Of a stretch of 64,000 nt of DNA, positions 1-8,535 are shown piece by piece. The stretch comes from Acetobacterium tundrae. Its GTDB lineage: Bacteria; Bacillota; Clostridia; Eubacteriales; Eubacteriaceae. The position numbers and the translations under genes are program-made. The stretch is taken from positions 62,001-126,000 of the forward strand of contig NZ_RXYB01000002.1 of assembly GCF_008086615.1 (NCBI RefSeq), given 5' to 3'. The notes below the pieces were generated by a model. That model searched no databases and had not been told where the DNA came from. It worked only from the letters and a program-made list of their open reading frames with translations. How positions within the stretch are numbered: the first letter of the stretch is position 1; every line of letters begins with the position of its first letter.

Positions 1-686
1 TTACTTAAAAACTCTTCAACGGAAAGACGCACGCTAATGGGAAAATCAGGTCCACATTCTTTCCGGATACCGGCGATAATCTCGGCAATAAAACGCAGCC
101 GGTTTTCAAAACTGCCGCCGTATTCATCATCTCGTTTATTGGTATATGGGCTTAAAAATTGATTAATCAGATAGCCATGAGCAGCATGCAGTTCAACACC
201 GTCACAGCCAGCTTTCTGCACGCGAACGGCACCATCGATAAACTGTTGGACCAGTTCCTTAATTTCGGCATTTTCAAGAGCACGGGTCGGCTGGTTGAGA
301 TATTTGCAGGGAATTGCTGATGGCGCAGCGACTGGTCCGCCGACCAGAGCAGCCAGCGTTTCACGACCGGGATGATGCAGCTGGATGAAGATTTTTGTAC
401 CATGTTTATGGACGGCTTCCGCCAGTCTCGATAAAGGTTCAATGTGACGATCTTTGGTAACGGAAAGCTGACGCAGCATCCCGGCACCATGCACATCGTT
501 TACACGAGTAATTTCAGGAATGATCAAGCCGGCCCCACCAATGGCTCGGGCTTCATAGTAAGCAATCATATCTTCAGTAGGCGAACCGTCCAGTTCCGCC
601 AGTCCGATCCCCATCGGAGCCATGACCAGACGATTTTTCAATTTTAGTTTTCCAATCGTTCCTTCTATAAACAGTTTTTCATACAT
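1..686 (-). CDS. NADH:flavin oxidoreductase, Old Yellow Enzyme family (C-terminus beyond window)
   Basis: Reads from an ATG at 686 with GGAGG just upstream, and runs off the window at position 1, so only about 228 N-terminal residues are visible. The sequence shows the OYE TIM-barrel hallmarks: KNRLVMAPMG near the start, the FIQLHHPGR strand, the GCDGVELHAAHGYL motif with the active-site histidine pair, and the QFLSPYTNKRDDEYGGS signature. The family uses FMN to reduce activated C=C bonds or act in 2-enoate/dienoyl reduction; longer members carry a C-terminal Fe-S/FAD portion that cannot be judged here. It is divergent from the PucR-type regulator that starts 175 bp away, so local control by that regulator is plausible (inference). 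Confidence 0.9.
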   Translation of the reverse strand, partial: MYEKLFIEGTIGKLKLKNRLVMAPMGIGLAELDGSPTEDMIAYYEARAIGGAGLIIPEITRVNDVHGAGMLRQLSVTKDRHIEPLSRLAEAVHKHGTKIFIQLHHPGRETLAALVGGPVAAPSAIPCKYLNQPTRALENAEIKELVQQFIDGAVRVQKAGCDGVELHAAHGYLINQFLSPYTNKRDDEYGGSFENRLRFIAEIIAGIRKECGPDFPISVRLSVEEFLS

Positions 687-784
687 ACTTTTCCTCCTTG
701 ATTATTAAACGTATTGAGTTTAGGATAAATTCATTATACTGTGTCTGCCCAAATTTTCCTATATTGACGAAAGACGATTTTTCA

Positions 785-813
785 TTGACGATTTGTTCAT
801 GATACACTATTAT
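785..813 (+). promoter_or_regulatory. Promoter of the PucR-type regulator
   Basis: TTGACG at 785-790 and TATTAT at 808-813 are separated by 17 bp, about 50 bp before the regulator's ATG. A second TTGACGA lies just upstream near 764. Pattern match only. Confidence 0.5.
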
Positions 814-861
814 AATGATAATGTGACAATAATAAATACTTTAATCTAAAAAGGGGTAAGT

Positions 862-2373
862 ATGAAATTTAATGACTTAATCACAAAAATATCGGTTAAT
901 ATACCGATCATAAAAGATTCTTGTGACAATCAGACTGAGATTATCGACATTGCGTTAATTGACGGACGGCAAAATTCATTTCAAGGAAATGTCCTATACT
1001 TTGGTTATAGTAGCCAATTAGATAGTGTTGGAACTCCACCCTGTCACTGTATCCTGGTTAATGACGGCAATTTCCTGACCGACAGGATCCAAAATCTCGC
1101 TTTTGTCGAGACATCGGAATTATTTTCAGCTGTCAATCTGGCCCGTACCTTGATGAAAAGTTCAGGGGGCGGGCTTCTTTACGAAGAACTCATAAAGCGC
1201 GCCAATGAGACAAGGGATCTTCAGGCTGTCGTCAATACTGCTTCCATACTGCTCGGAAATTCTCTGCTTTTCAGCGATGTTAATTTTAAAATTCTGGCCC
1301 ATTCCACTTCGATCCCAGTTACGGATGATTTATGGAAGGACAATATCAGACAGGGGTATTGCAGTTATGATTTTATCCAGGCCGTGCAACAGCTGAAGCC
1401 AATTCAGCAGGCTGGTCATACCACTGATGCCATTGAAGTTTCATGTACCGAATCACCCCATCGAAAGCTGAGCAGTAAGGTCTTCCATAATGACATGCAG
1501 GTTGGTTTTCTGCTGATGATTGAAGGCGAAACCCCGGTAACTCCGGTACATATGGAAATGCTGGAGGTGGTGAGCCATGCCATTAGTTACACCATTACCC
1601 ATTATTTTGCTTATCTGTTTCAAACTGGCACGCGTTATCAACAGCTGCTGTATGAACTGCTGATCGGAGCGCCACCGGAGAATATCGCTAGTTGCTTTCC
1701 CGGTTTAGAGTTTGCATCCAAGCTGATCGCTCTTTCGATTCTCCCGACACGCTATCTTGGTGAGCGGCATTTAAAAGATCATATTGTTTCGGCATTGAAA
1801 GAAGTTTTACCGGGTTCACATGTCACCTATCATGAGGGCAAAGCAGCTGTTCTGGTGCCGCTTTCGAAAAACGACGATTTCCATGGAGAACAATTACAAG
1901 AGCTACAGAATCTGGTGGCCAATGAACATCTTCGCATTGGTGTCAGCAATGCCTTTACGCATGTTGAAAGTTTTGCAAAATATTATCATCAGGCTGTTTC
2001 GGCGCTGAATCTTGGAAAACGGCTAAATCCGGAAAATCTTATTTTCTACTATATCGATTATCAGTTTTATGATCTGCTTGATCATGTGGAAGATCAATCT
2101 CAGCTTGGTCTGTTCTGTCATCCGGCTTTAAGTATGCTGCGGCAGTATGATCGAAAAAATGAAACCTGCTTATATGCTACTCTGAAAGTCTATTTAGACA
2201 GCGGGTGCAGTATCAAACTCGCTTCAGAAAAATTGTTTGTTCACCGAAATTCACTGGTGTATCGACTGGGACGGATATCCGAAATCAGCAATGTTGATCT
2301 AAATGATTCATATATTCGCTTTATGCTACGGATGTCTTATCTGATTGACTGTTATAAAGGTCAGGCTGCTTAG
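862..2373 (+). CDS. PucR/CdaR-type transcriptional regulator
   Basis: A 503-residue protein whose last ~60 residues (LKVYLDSGCSIKLASEKLF, then HRNSLVYRLGRI) are the PucR-type C-terminal helix-turn-helix. The middle (about 300-420) resembles the degenerate-cyclase domain common in this family, and the first ~250 residues are a sensory region without a clear name. ATG at 862 follows AAGGGG. Such regulators usually sense a metabolite and activate catabolic genes. Being divergent from the OYE-type reductase and upstream of a flavodoxin-like reductase, it may control one or both (inference). The effector is unknown. Confidence 0.85.
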   Translation: MKFNDLITKISVNIPIIKDSCDNQTEIIDIALIDGRQNSFQGNVLYFGYSSQLDSVGTPPCHCILVNDGNFLTDRIQNLAFVETSELFSAVNLARTLMKSSGGGLLYEELIKRANETRDLQAVVNTASILLGNSLLFSDVNFKILAHSTSIPVTDDLWKDNIRQGYCSYDFIQAVQQLKPIQQAGHTTDAIEVSCTESPHRKLSSKVFHNDMQVGFLLMIEGETPVTPVHMEMLEVVSHAISYTITHYFAYLFQTGTRYQQLLYELLIGAPPENIASCFPGLEFASKLIALSILPTRYLGERHLKDHIVSALKEVLPGSHVTYHEGKAAVLVPLSKNDDFHGEQLQELQNLVANEHLRIGVSNAFTHVESFAKYYHQAVSALNLGKRLNPENLIFYYIDYQFYDLLDHVEDQSQLGLFCHPALSMLRQYDRKNETCLYATLKVYLDSGCSIKLASEKLFVHRNSLVYRLGRISEISNVDLNDSYIRFMLRMSYLIDCYKGQAA

Positions 2374-2466
2374 TGCTGATGGGCTAAAATGACAATTAAA
2401 AAATTTAACAGAATCACTGGAAAAGATTAAAAAAATAAATATGGGATTTATGGAGGTATAGGGATT

Positions 2467-3144
2467 ATGAAAGTAGCCGTTATTCATGGCCAGGCTCATC
2501 AGGGCAATACATATCAGGTGACACATCAGCTGATCGAACAGCTGGAATGTAAAAAAGAGGATGTAGAGGAATTTAATGTCAATGGATTAGAACCGTGTGT
2601 CGGTTGTTTCAACTGTATATTGAAAGATGAAAAGAAATGTCCGCATTACGAGCAGATGACACCGATGATTGAGGCGCTGGATGCCGCAGATGTGATTATC
2701 GTTGATTCGCCAAATTACTGTATGGGAATGACTGGTCAGTTGAAAACATTTTTTGATCATTTGGCATATCGATGGTTCAGTCACCGACCAAATGGTAAGA
2801 TGACTGAGAAAATTGCGGTCGCTATTTCAACTACAGCTGGCGGTGGAGCTAAGGGAACCACCAGGGCTATCGCGAAACAGCTTTTCTGGCTGGGAATCGG
2901 AAAGACTTTTCGAATCTCGGAAGTGGTCGGGGCATGGTCGGTTGATCAGGTGACCATCAAAAAGCAGCAGCAGATCGCTCGGGATGTTAATAAAGTTGCT
3001 GTAAAAATCAAACATAAAGTCGGAAAAGTGAAACCGAGACTCAAGACCATGTTTGTTTTCAAACTATTTAAAATGATGCAAAAAGGAATGGCTTGGAATC
3101 CTGTTGATACAGAGTATTGGAGAATGCAGGGATGGATAAAATAG
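2467..3144 (+). CDS. Flavodoxin-fold NAD(P)H-dependent oxidoreductase
   Basis: 225 residues. The N-terminus MKVAVIHGQAHQGNTYQVT matches the FMN-phosphate loop of NADPH-dependent FMN reductases and iron-sulfur flavoproteins. Residues near 45-60 read GLEPCVGCFNC...CPHYE, a cysteine cluster like that of Isf-type Fe-S flavoproteins, and SPNYCMGMTGQLKTFFDH is the second FMN contact. The C-terminal basic tail (KIKHKVGKVKP, then FKLFKMMQKGM) could touch the membrane. Likely an FMN enzyme reducing small molecules, or an electron carrier. The ATG has GGAGG nearby. It lies about 90 bp after the PucR regulator and may be read with it. Confidence 0.8.
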   Translation: MKVAVIHGQAHQGNTYQVTHQLIEQLECKKEDVEEFNVNGLEPCVGCFNCILKDEKKCPHYEQMTPMIEALDAADVIIVDSPNYCMGMTGQLKTFFDHLAYRWFSHRPNGKMTEKIAVAISTTAGGGAKGTTRAIAKQLFWLGIGKTFRISEVVGAWSVDQVTIKKQQQIARDVNKVAVKIKHKVGKVKPRLKTMFVFKLFKMMQKGMAWNPVDTEYWRMQGWIK

Positions 3145-3234
3145 ACTGCTCTGGTTTCGGATCTTCAAGAAGTTGGTAATTCTTTCTGTTCTGCAGACCA
3201 TTAAATCTAGGTGACAATATTTTGGATAACATAA

Positions 3235-3285
3235 AAAGAAGGCTTCTGCTTAACCGCTTGTTTCGCCGGTTTGCAAAAGCCTCAT
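3235..3285 (-). terminator. Terminator of the 3296-3706 lipoprotein gene
   Basis: On the minus strand AGGCTT.TGC..ACCG pairs with CGGT..GCA.AAGCCT and is followed by TCTTTTT. It stands about 15 bp past the stop codon of the lipoprotein gene, as expected for an intrinsic terminator. Confidence 0.65.
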
Positions 3286-3295
3286 CGGAATTTTT

Positions 3296-3706
3296 TTATT
3301 TGAATGTTGCAGTAGGACTGCCATTCTCGATTTTTAGATTAATTTCTGAAACAGAGAATAAATCAATGTTTGTCCATTCAACGGTCGCTCCAGCAGAGTC
3401 GGCAATCATTAAATCCCAGTATTGATCTTGAACATCGGTGTCAAAGACAATGTCGGTTGAGTTTCCAGTTGGAAGGGTATCCGTTGTTAAAATATCATCC
3501 CCCCAGTTATTTACTCCAGTTGGCGAAACATAGATCGAATAAATTTCAATCCCAGTATCATTGACAATTGTGAAATCCTGAGAATAAGTTGTTGCCTGAT
3601 TTGAAGATGAACCACCCCCGGTCGAAGATGAACCACCACAACCTGTGAAAATAAACACCGATAAAGCAAAAACCACCAATAAACTAAATATTTTCTTCTT
3701 TTTCAT
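3296..3706 (-). CDS. Small putative lipoprotein
   Basis: 136 residues starting MKKKKIFSLLVVFALSVFI and ending the signal in FTGC, a lipobox with Cys22, so it should be exported and lipid-anchored. A flexible Gly/Ser stretch (GGSSSTGGGSSS) follows, and then a ~95-residue beta-rich domain beginning FTIVNDTGIEIYSIYVSP. This resembles small extracellular domains of unknown function in Clostridia. The ATG at 3706 is preceded by GAGGAG. It stands alone and I do not recognise a specific function. Confidence 0.75.
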   Translation of the reverse strand: MKKKKIFSLLVVFALSVFIFTGCGGSSSTGGGSSSNQATTYSQDFTIVNDTGIEIYSIYVSPTGVNNWGDDILTTDTLPTGNSTDIVFDTDVQDQYWDLMIADSAGATVEWTNIDLFSVSEINLKIENGSPTATFK

Positions 3707-3823
3707 TTTTTCTCCTCAAAGTTGAATTTGTTATGCAATTATGATACCAACAATTAGAGCAGAAAACAATTAAAACTCACGAGCTAAAATGACGTTCCAC
3801 GAAATGAATCAACCGCAAAAAAA

Positions 3824-3852
3824 TTGAAATATTTGATTTAATATGCTAGAAT
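3824..3852 (+). promoter_or_regulatory. Promoter of the LytTR response regulator/kinase pair
   Basis: TTGAAA (3824-3829) and TAGAAT (3847-3852) with a 17-bp spacer, about 40 bp before the response regulator start. Confidence 0.5.
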
Positions 3853-3891
3853 AAAATTATATAGTCAATCAATCAACAGTTGGAGGACAGG

Positions 3892-4623
3892 ATGGTTTAT
3901 ATTGGAGTATGCGAAGATGAAAAGGAACAACAGGAAAGAATCGACGTTTTCATAAAAAGATATGCCGAAGTTAATTGTTGTGATTTTTGCCTCTCTTTTT
4001 TTTGTTCAGCTAAGGAATTTTGGAATCATTATCATGTTGGAACGTTCAATATTATTTTTTTAGATATTTATTTGGAAGAGGCCAACGGAATTGAAATTGC
4101 AAAAAAGCTACGCAACATAGGGGAGAAATGCGCAATTGTATTCACGACATCAAGCAGGGATTATGCGATTGAAGGGTTTGAGTTAAAGGCTCAACACTAT
4201 TTAACAAAACCCATAACAGAAGCAAAAATATTTGAAGCATTAGAACGCTGTCAAGAGATGTACGCGAATGACATGAAGTCTATTTGCATTTCAAATGGAA
4301 AACTCGAAGTCGTTGTTTATCTTAGAGATATCATTTATGTTGAGGTTTTTAACAAGGTGTCCATCATTCATACGGTACGAGACGAAATTAAAACTTACGT
4401 TCCGTTATCTGAATTAGAAAGACAATTGGGCGGGACACCCTTTTTACGCTGCCATCGCTGCAATATCATTAATATGAATTTTGTAGAAGACTATACGTCA
4501 TCTGATTTTATCATGAAAAATGGTGATATCGTAGCGATCCCAAGAAGTAGGAGTGTGGTTGCGCGACAGACATATTTAAACTTTATATTCACAAACGTTA
4601 GAGGAGAAAGTGATGCTCAGTAG
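3892..4623 (+). CDS. LytTR-family response regulator (AgrA-like)
   Basis: 243 residues from ATG 3892 (TTGGAGGACAGG in front), a better start than the TTG at 3880. The N-terminal receiver carries the acidic pair CEDEKEQQ, the phospho-acceptor region IIFLDIYLEEANG and the TTSS / KP switch residues. The C-terminal half (about 135-243) is a LytTR DNA-binding domain (IIYVEVFNKVSIIH, then FLRCHRCNIINMNFVE). Known family members bind short direct repeats and act downstream of GHKL kinases. It overlaps the kinase gene by about 11 bp, so the two form one transcription unit. No AgrB/AgrD peptide genes are adjacent. Confidence 0.9.
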   Translation: MVYIGVCEDEKEQQERIDVFIKRYAEVNCCDFCLSFFCSAKEFWNHYHVGTFNIIFLDIYLEEANGIEIAKKLRNIGEKCAIVFTTSSRDYAIEGFELKAQHYLTKPITEAKIFEALERCQEMYANDMKSICISNGKLEVVVYLRDIIYVEVFNKVSIIHTVRDEIKTYVPLSELERQLGGTPFLRCHRCNIINMNFVEDYTSSDFIMKNGDIVAIPRSRSVVARQTYLNFIFTNVRGESDAQ

Positions 4624-5950
4624 CAACTTAAACACCATTTGGGGAATTTGCCTCTCTATTTTCCCTTATTTTATTTTAGCATTCATACCAGTATGGGATC
4701 AACTTCGATATTCAAAAAAAATAGTTGCTTTGGTTGGAATCCTATGTATGCTTCTAAATATTGTTTCAGTGATCCTGATCATTCAATTGTTCCCCAATTG
4801 GAATAATTTGCGCCTTTTTCATAGTGTTTTCTTTTTATTGTTATATATTGTTGTATATACTGCAACGGTACAGGGGACCCCGTCAAAACTTTTGTTTGTC
4901 GCCTTGCTCGTAAAAAGCTATGCTGATTTTATAGTATATATGGCTAAGTTCTTTGAGATTTCTTACATTACCTATGTACTGCATCGAGTCTATGTGCAAA
5001 GCTCATATTCTTTTTATTTTAACCTGTTTCAATGTTTGATTTTATTAATCACCTATCCTTTGATTTGGATATTTTTTAGCAAAAAAATCGCACAGGTCAT
5101 GCGGACCATCAACAAAGCCTGGAGCTATCTATGGATTATTCCGCTGGTATACTATGTTATCAGTATGGCATTTGCGGCGATGGATGTTACTTTGATTGCG
5201 CAATGGCAATTTCTAGTATTTAATATTGCATCGTTTTTGGGATTTAACCTCATCTATTATGTCGTTATCGAAATGTTGGAACAATCGGAAAAAAATGTTG
5301 TTTTGACTGAGAACAATGAGATGATAAAGCAGCAGTTGGGATACCAGTCCGATTATTACAAGAAATTTGGAGCGTGTATTGAAGAGACTCGAAAAGGCGA
5401 ACATGATTTAAGGCACCATCTCAATACCGTGCTGGGATTGATTCAGAAAAAGGACAATGAAAAAGTTGAAAAATACATATCTGAGTTGTTGGGAAATCGA
5501 TTGAGTATTTCAGATGTTTTATATTGTCGGAATGATGTGGTCAATGCGATATTAGGCTATTATGTAAATACTTGCAAAAAAGAAGCGATTGATCTTTCAA
5601 TTGCAACACAAGTGCCCAACGATTTGGAAATAGACGAAACGGATCTATGTGTTATATTTGGAAATATCCTGGAAAATGCTTTGGAAGCCTGTTGTAAAAT
5701 AACAAACTCGAATAAATTTATAAAAATTTCATCCCAGTTTCTAAATAACAAGCTATACATTGCCGTGGACAATAGTTTTGAAGGGACATTGAGATTAAAA
5801 AACGACATCTATTTATCCCAGAAAAGAAAAGAGGAAGCTGGTATTGGTATGCTATCAGTAAAGGGCATGGCAAAAAAGTATGACGGTGAAGCTTCTTTTA
5901 AGGCAGTTGAAAAGACTTTCTGCGTATCGATCGTTTTAAATAATAGATAA
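4613..5950 (+). CDS. GHKL sensor histidine kinase (AgrC-like)
   Basis: About 445 residues. Six to seven hydrophobic segments fill residues 1-210 (FPYFILAFIPVW, IVSVILIIQLF, LLYIVVYTA and others), typical of AgrC-type peptide sensors. A cytoplasmic linker follows, then GEHDLRHHLNTVLGL with the phospho-accepting histidine (…DLRHHLN), and an ATPase domain with N-box NILENALEACC and G-box GIGMLSVKGMAKKYDG. ATG at 4613 overlaps the regulator gene and follows GAGGAG. The partner is the LytTR regulator upstream. The signal is unknown because no peptide precursor or AgrB protease is seen locally. Confidence 0.88.
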   Translation: MLSSNLNTIWGICLSIFPYFILAFIPVWDQLRYSKKIVALVGILCMLLNIVSVILIIQLFPNWNNLRLFHSVFFLLLYIVVYTATVQGTPSKLLFVALLVKSYADFIVYMAKFFEISYITYVLHRVYVQSSYSFYFNLFQCLILLITYPLIWIFFSKKIAQVMRTINKAWSYLWIIPLVYYVISMAFAAMDVTLIAQWQFLVFNIASFLGFNLIYYVVIEMLEQSEKNVVLTENNEMIKQQLGYQSDYYKKFGACIEETRKGEHDLRHHLNTVLGLIQKKDNEKVEKYISELLGNRLSISDVLYCRNDVVNAILGYYVNTCKKEAIDLSIATQVPNDLEIDETDLCVIFGNILENALEACCKITNSNKFIKISSQFLNNKLYIAVDNSFEGTLRLKNDIYLSQKRKEEAGIGMLSVKGMAKKYDGEASFKAVEKTFCVSIVLNNR

Positions 5951-5954
5951 AACA

Positions 5955-6011
5955 AAGGGACGGTCAAGGCCGGTGAAAAAGTCGCTTTTTCACCGGCCTT
6001 GACCGTCCCTT
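5955..6011. repeat. 26-bp perfect inverted repeat headed by GGGACGG
   Basis: Left arm 5955-5980 and right arm 5986-6011 are exact reverse complements around the 5-base loop GTCGC; arms begin AAGGGACGGTCAAGG. It begins right after the kinase stop codon and is far longer and more GC-rich than a normal terminator in this DNA. It may act as terminator, but arm length and the GGGACGG head suggest a dispersed REP-like palindromic element (inference). Confidence 0.8.
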
Positions 6012-6080
6012 CATATCTGTTGGACTTTAAGTTGTGGGGCATAGCCAGCTTGACAAAGCTGTTTTCTTCATGCTCTTATT

Positions 6081-6485
6081 CTAGTTCAGCAACCCTTTTG
6101 TTTGGCACAGTTTTGTCAGTTCTTCACCGACGATACGTGTCATCTGATTCAAGTCGATGTTTTCACCGTTTAATACATCATACCAGCCGCCGGTCACCGC
6201 ATCACCGACGGTTTCTTTGAGTATGCCGCCAATACCGCTGTAGATTTTTGTGACAGTAACGGTAGTTCCGCTGAGTGCTACCTGGATGACATATTTATTA
6301 ACTGGTGGAAACTGGATACAATGCATAATGCCTTTTCCGGTTAGCTGTGGTTCGCCACAGGGGTAGGTCCCTTCTTTCATCACATCGTAGAGCTCTTCAT
6401 AGGTCAGCTTCTGATTGAGCTTCACCTTGTCATAGCTTTTGATCATATCTTTGCTTCCCTGTTTAAACTTATCAAATAATCCCAT
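6081..6485 (-). CDS. Conserved hypothetical protein, 134 aa
   Basis: Starts MGLFDKFKQGSKDMIKSYDK with GGAGGAG nine bases upstream, so it is a real gene. An amphipathic N-terminal helix precedes an alpha/beta domain with GEPQLTGKGIMHCIQFPP and VALSGTTVTVTKIYSG. No signal peptide or membrane segment is present; two cysteines (in TYPCGEP and MHCIQF) could be functional. I do not recognise the family. It stands alone on the minus strand downstream of the radical SAM gene, 236 bp apart. Confidence 0.7.
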   Translation of the reverse strand: MGLFDKFKQGSKDMIKSYDKVKLNQKLTYEELYDVMKEGTYPCGEPQLTGKGIMHCIQFPPVNKYVIQVALSGTTVTVTKIYSGIGGILKETVGDAVTGGWYDVLNGENIDLNQMTRIVGEELTKLCQTKGLLN

Positions 6486-6720
6486 TATAAATTCTCCTCC
6501 ATATAAAGTTTTCTGGATAGATTGACCATCCTTTTTTGTCTAACAAGATTTTATCAATACCATGGATGAATTTCAATTACCATTCACACCGAAAAATCAC
6601 TGTTCGCGAAATTGTGTGTAGAGATTTGATGGAGGATTCTATTTAAAAGACAGAAGATGGCAATTCCTTCCATGGAAAATCTTTCAGCAGATTTGGATGA
6701 TTTCAATTCCATTGAGAAAT

Positions 6721-7623
6721 TTAAAAATCTAAAAACGATACCTGATCTTCTAATGGCTCAAAAAATTTCATCTTTTCTTTAATGGGCTGGCTGTAACTGT
6801 TGGAGAGGCCAAAGGCTTGGCGAAGTGGATTTAGGCGGGCGTAGAGTTCGTCTTTATATTCTTTGGGTGCTCCGCCCTTTTGATAAAGCTTCCAGAGGGC
6901 ATCATACTTTTGGGGATAGACAGTCTTGACGAAGTCAAAAAAAGCTGGCCGAGTAGCACCCCTGAGATAAAGTACACCGGGAAGTACATAGTGGATACCG
7001 GCATCTTTTCCGGCTTCAAACAAAGTGGACAGGTTATCAGAATCATCCGTCAGATCCGGAATAATGGGCATTAGGTGGTGACCGATGGAGGCATTGGTTT
7101 TTCGTAAGGTTTTAAGCATGTCAAACCGAGCACGTCCAGTTGCCGCCCCCGGTTCAATTTTTTTCCGGATTTCTTCATCCAGGGTCGTCACGGTGGTGGC
7201 GATATTTATATAGGTAATTCGAGAAAGCTCGTCAATGAGGTCATAATCGCGGAGAACTAAGTCAGATTTGGTGGAGATTATGGCTGGAGTTTTATATTTA
7301 ATCAGCAGTTTCAGAATTTCCGGCATCAGCTGATATTGGGCTTCTGCAGGCTGATAGGAGTCAGTTACACCTCCGATATTCACAATTTCCCGTTTCCAGT
7401 CTGAAGATCGCAGTTGTTTTTCTAAAACCTCCACAATATTCGACTTTATGGCGATGTTGCATGAAAAATCCCCATAGCCCGTAAAACCGTAGGTGCCCAT
7501 GGCATAACAATATCGGCAACCGTGGCTGCAACCTTTGTAAATATTTAGATCCCAATGATACGGTGTTTTTCGTTTCAATTGATTCAGTGCTTTAACACAG
7601 GTGATGGGTTGATATTGCGGCAT
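6721..7623 (-). CDS. SPL-family radical SAM protein
   Basis: 300 residues. The radical SAM cluster motif is CSHGCRYCYA (CxxxCxxC) near residue 32, in the context YKGCSHGCRYCYAMG that defines the spore-photoproduct-lyase-like Rv2578c group. The TTVTTLDEEIRKKIEPGAA segment and ATGRARFDML are also typical. Family members are Fe-S, SAM-dependent enzymes of mostly unknown substrate; true spore photoproduct lyase has extra residues not evident here. ATG at 7623 with GGAGGAC before it. No functional partner adjoins. Confidence 0.85.
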   Translation of the reverse strand: MPQYQPITCVKALNQLKRKTPYHWDLNIYKGCSHGCRYCYAMGTYGFTGYGDFSCNIAIKSNIVEVLEKQLRSSDWKREIVNIGGVTDSYQPAEAQYQLMPEILKLLIKYKTPAIISTKSDLVLRDYDLIDELSRITYINIATTVTTLDEEIRKKIEPGAATGRARFDMLKTLRKTNASIGHHLMPIIPDLTDDSDNLSTLFEAGKDAGIHYVLPGVLYLRGATRPAFFDFVKTVYPQKYDALWKLYQKGGAPKEYKDELYARLNPLRQAFGLSNSYSQPIKEKMKFFEPLEDQVSFLDF

Positions 7624-7806
7624 GGGAGTCCTCCTGAATAGTTTTTTATCTTGTTTAAGTATAGATTATAAATGTTCAGGGTGTCTATTAAAATTTATGA
7701 TAAATTATTACTGCTGAGACCAGATGGACGATTCTGTTCTGTCGCTTCAACTACGCAGGATAACTGGAAACAGCAGAATTATCATGAAACCCATGCTGAC
7801 GTTTTA

Positions 7807-8412
7807 TCAAAAAAACGCCAGCTGCATAGCAAAGATAATAAAGACGGCTCCAAAAATCTGTTGTATCCGAAGGCAGATTTTGGGTGAATGCTTCAGCAAC
7901 TCGCTGAAGCTGCCAGCCAGAATTCCGTAGAGCATAAAAATGATCAGGGTGAGCAGCATAAAGAAAATGCCGAGCTGCAGGCTTTGTGTCGTGGAATTAT
8001 CGCCGTTGACGATGAATTGAGGCAGGTAGGAAAAAAAGAATAGCGTCAGCTTGGGATTCAGAAGATTGATAAAGATGCCCTTCAAGATAATCGAAAGTGG
8101 GGGTGATGCGGTGATTTCTTCGTTTGCCGTCAGGCCGGTTTTCGACAGAATCATCCCCAGACCAAGATACAGCAGGTAGATGGCACCGATCCATTTGATC
8201 AGGCTAAAGGCGGCTGAATTCATTTGTCGGATCAATAAAAGCCCCAGAATGCTGATAGTCAGATGTGGGATAATGCCGAGGGTGCAGCCCACAGCCGCAA
8301 AGAAACTGCTTTTTCGACTCCCTGTCATGCCGGTTGAAACGGTATAAAGCACACCGCTTCCGGGAATTAGAATGACAATCAGCGAGGCAATAAAAAAAGT
8401 TGTTGTGATCAT
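7807..8412 (-). CDS. LysE/RhtB-family amino acid exporter
   Basis: 201 residues, six hydrophobic segments, beginning FIASLIVILIPGSGVLYTVS, the LysE-family first helix with its PGPG-like PGSG motif. GAIYLLYLGLGMI and FINLLNPKLTLFFFSYLPQF (the conserved NPK) confirm the family, which exports basic amino acids, homoserine or similar. The gene is divergent from the MocR-type regulator 123 bp away, a very common arrangement in which MocR controls the exporter (inference). Confidence 0.88.
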   Translation of the reverse strand: MITTTFFIASLIVILIPGSGVLYTVSTGMTGSRKSSFFAAVGCTLGIIPHLTISILGLLLIRQMNSAAFSLIKWIGAIYLLYLGLGMILSKTGLTANEEITASPPLSIILKGIFINLLNPKLTLFFFSYLPQFIVNGDNSTTQSLQLGIFFMLLTLIIFMLYGILAGSFSELLKHSPKICLRIQQIFGAVFIIFAMQLAFF

Positions 8413-8535
8413 TTTGGATTCTCCCTGGATTTTGAATTTTTTTCAAATTGCATTTGTGATATAATCGTAGCAGAAAGAAGTGGTATTAAAAAGAGCCATT
8501 TCCGGTTAAAAAATTCAAACCACTATGGAGAGAAC

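Noticed and set aside
167-496. Minus-strand 109-codon open frame at the window start
   Set aside because: It lies in another frame within the OYE-type reductase, whose frame has clear family motifs.
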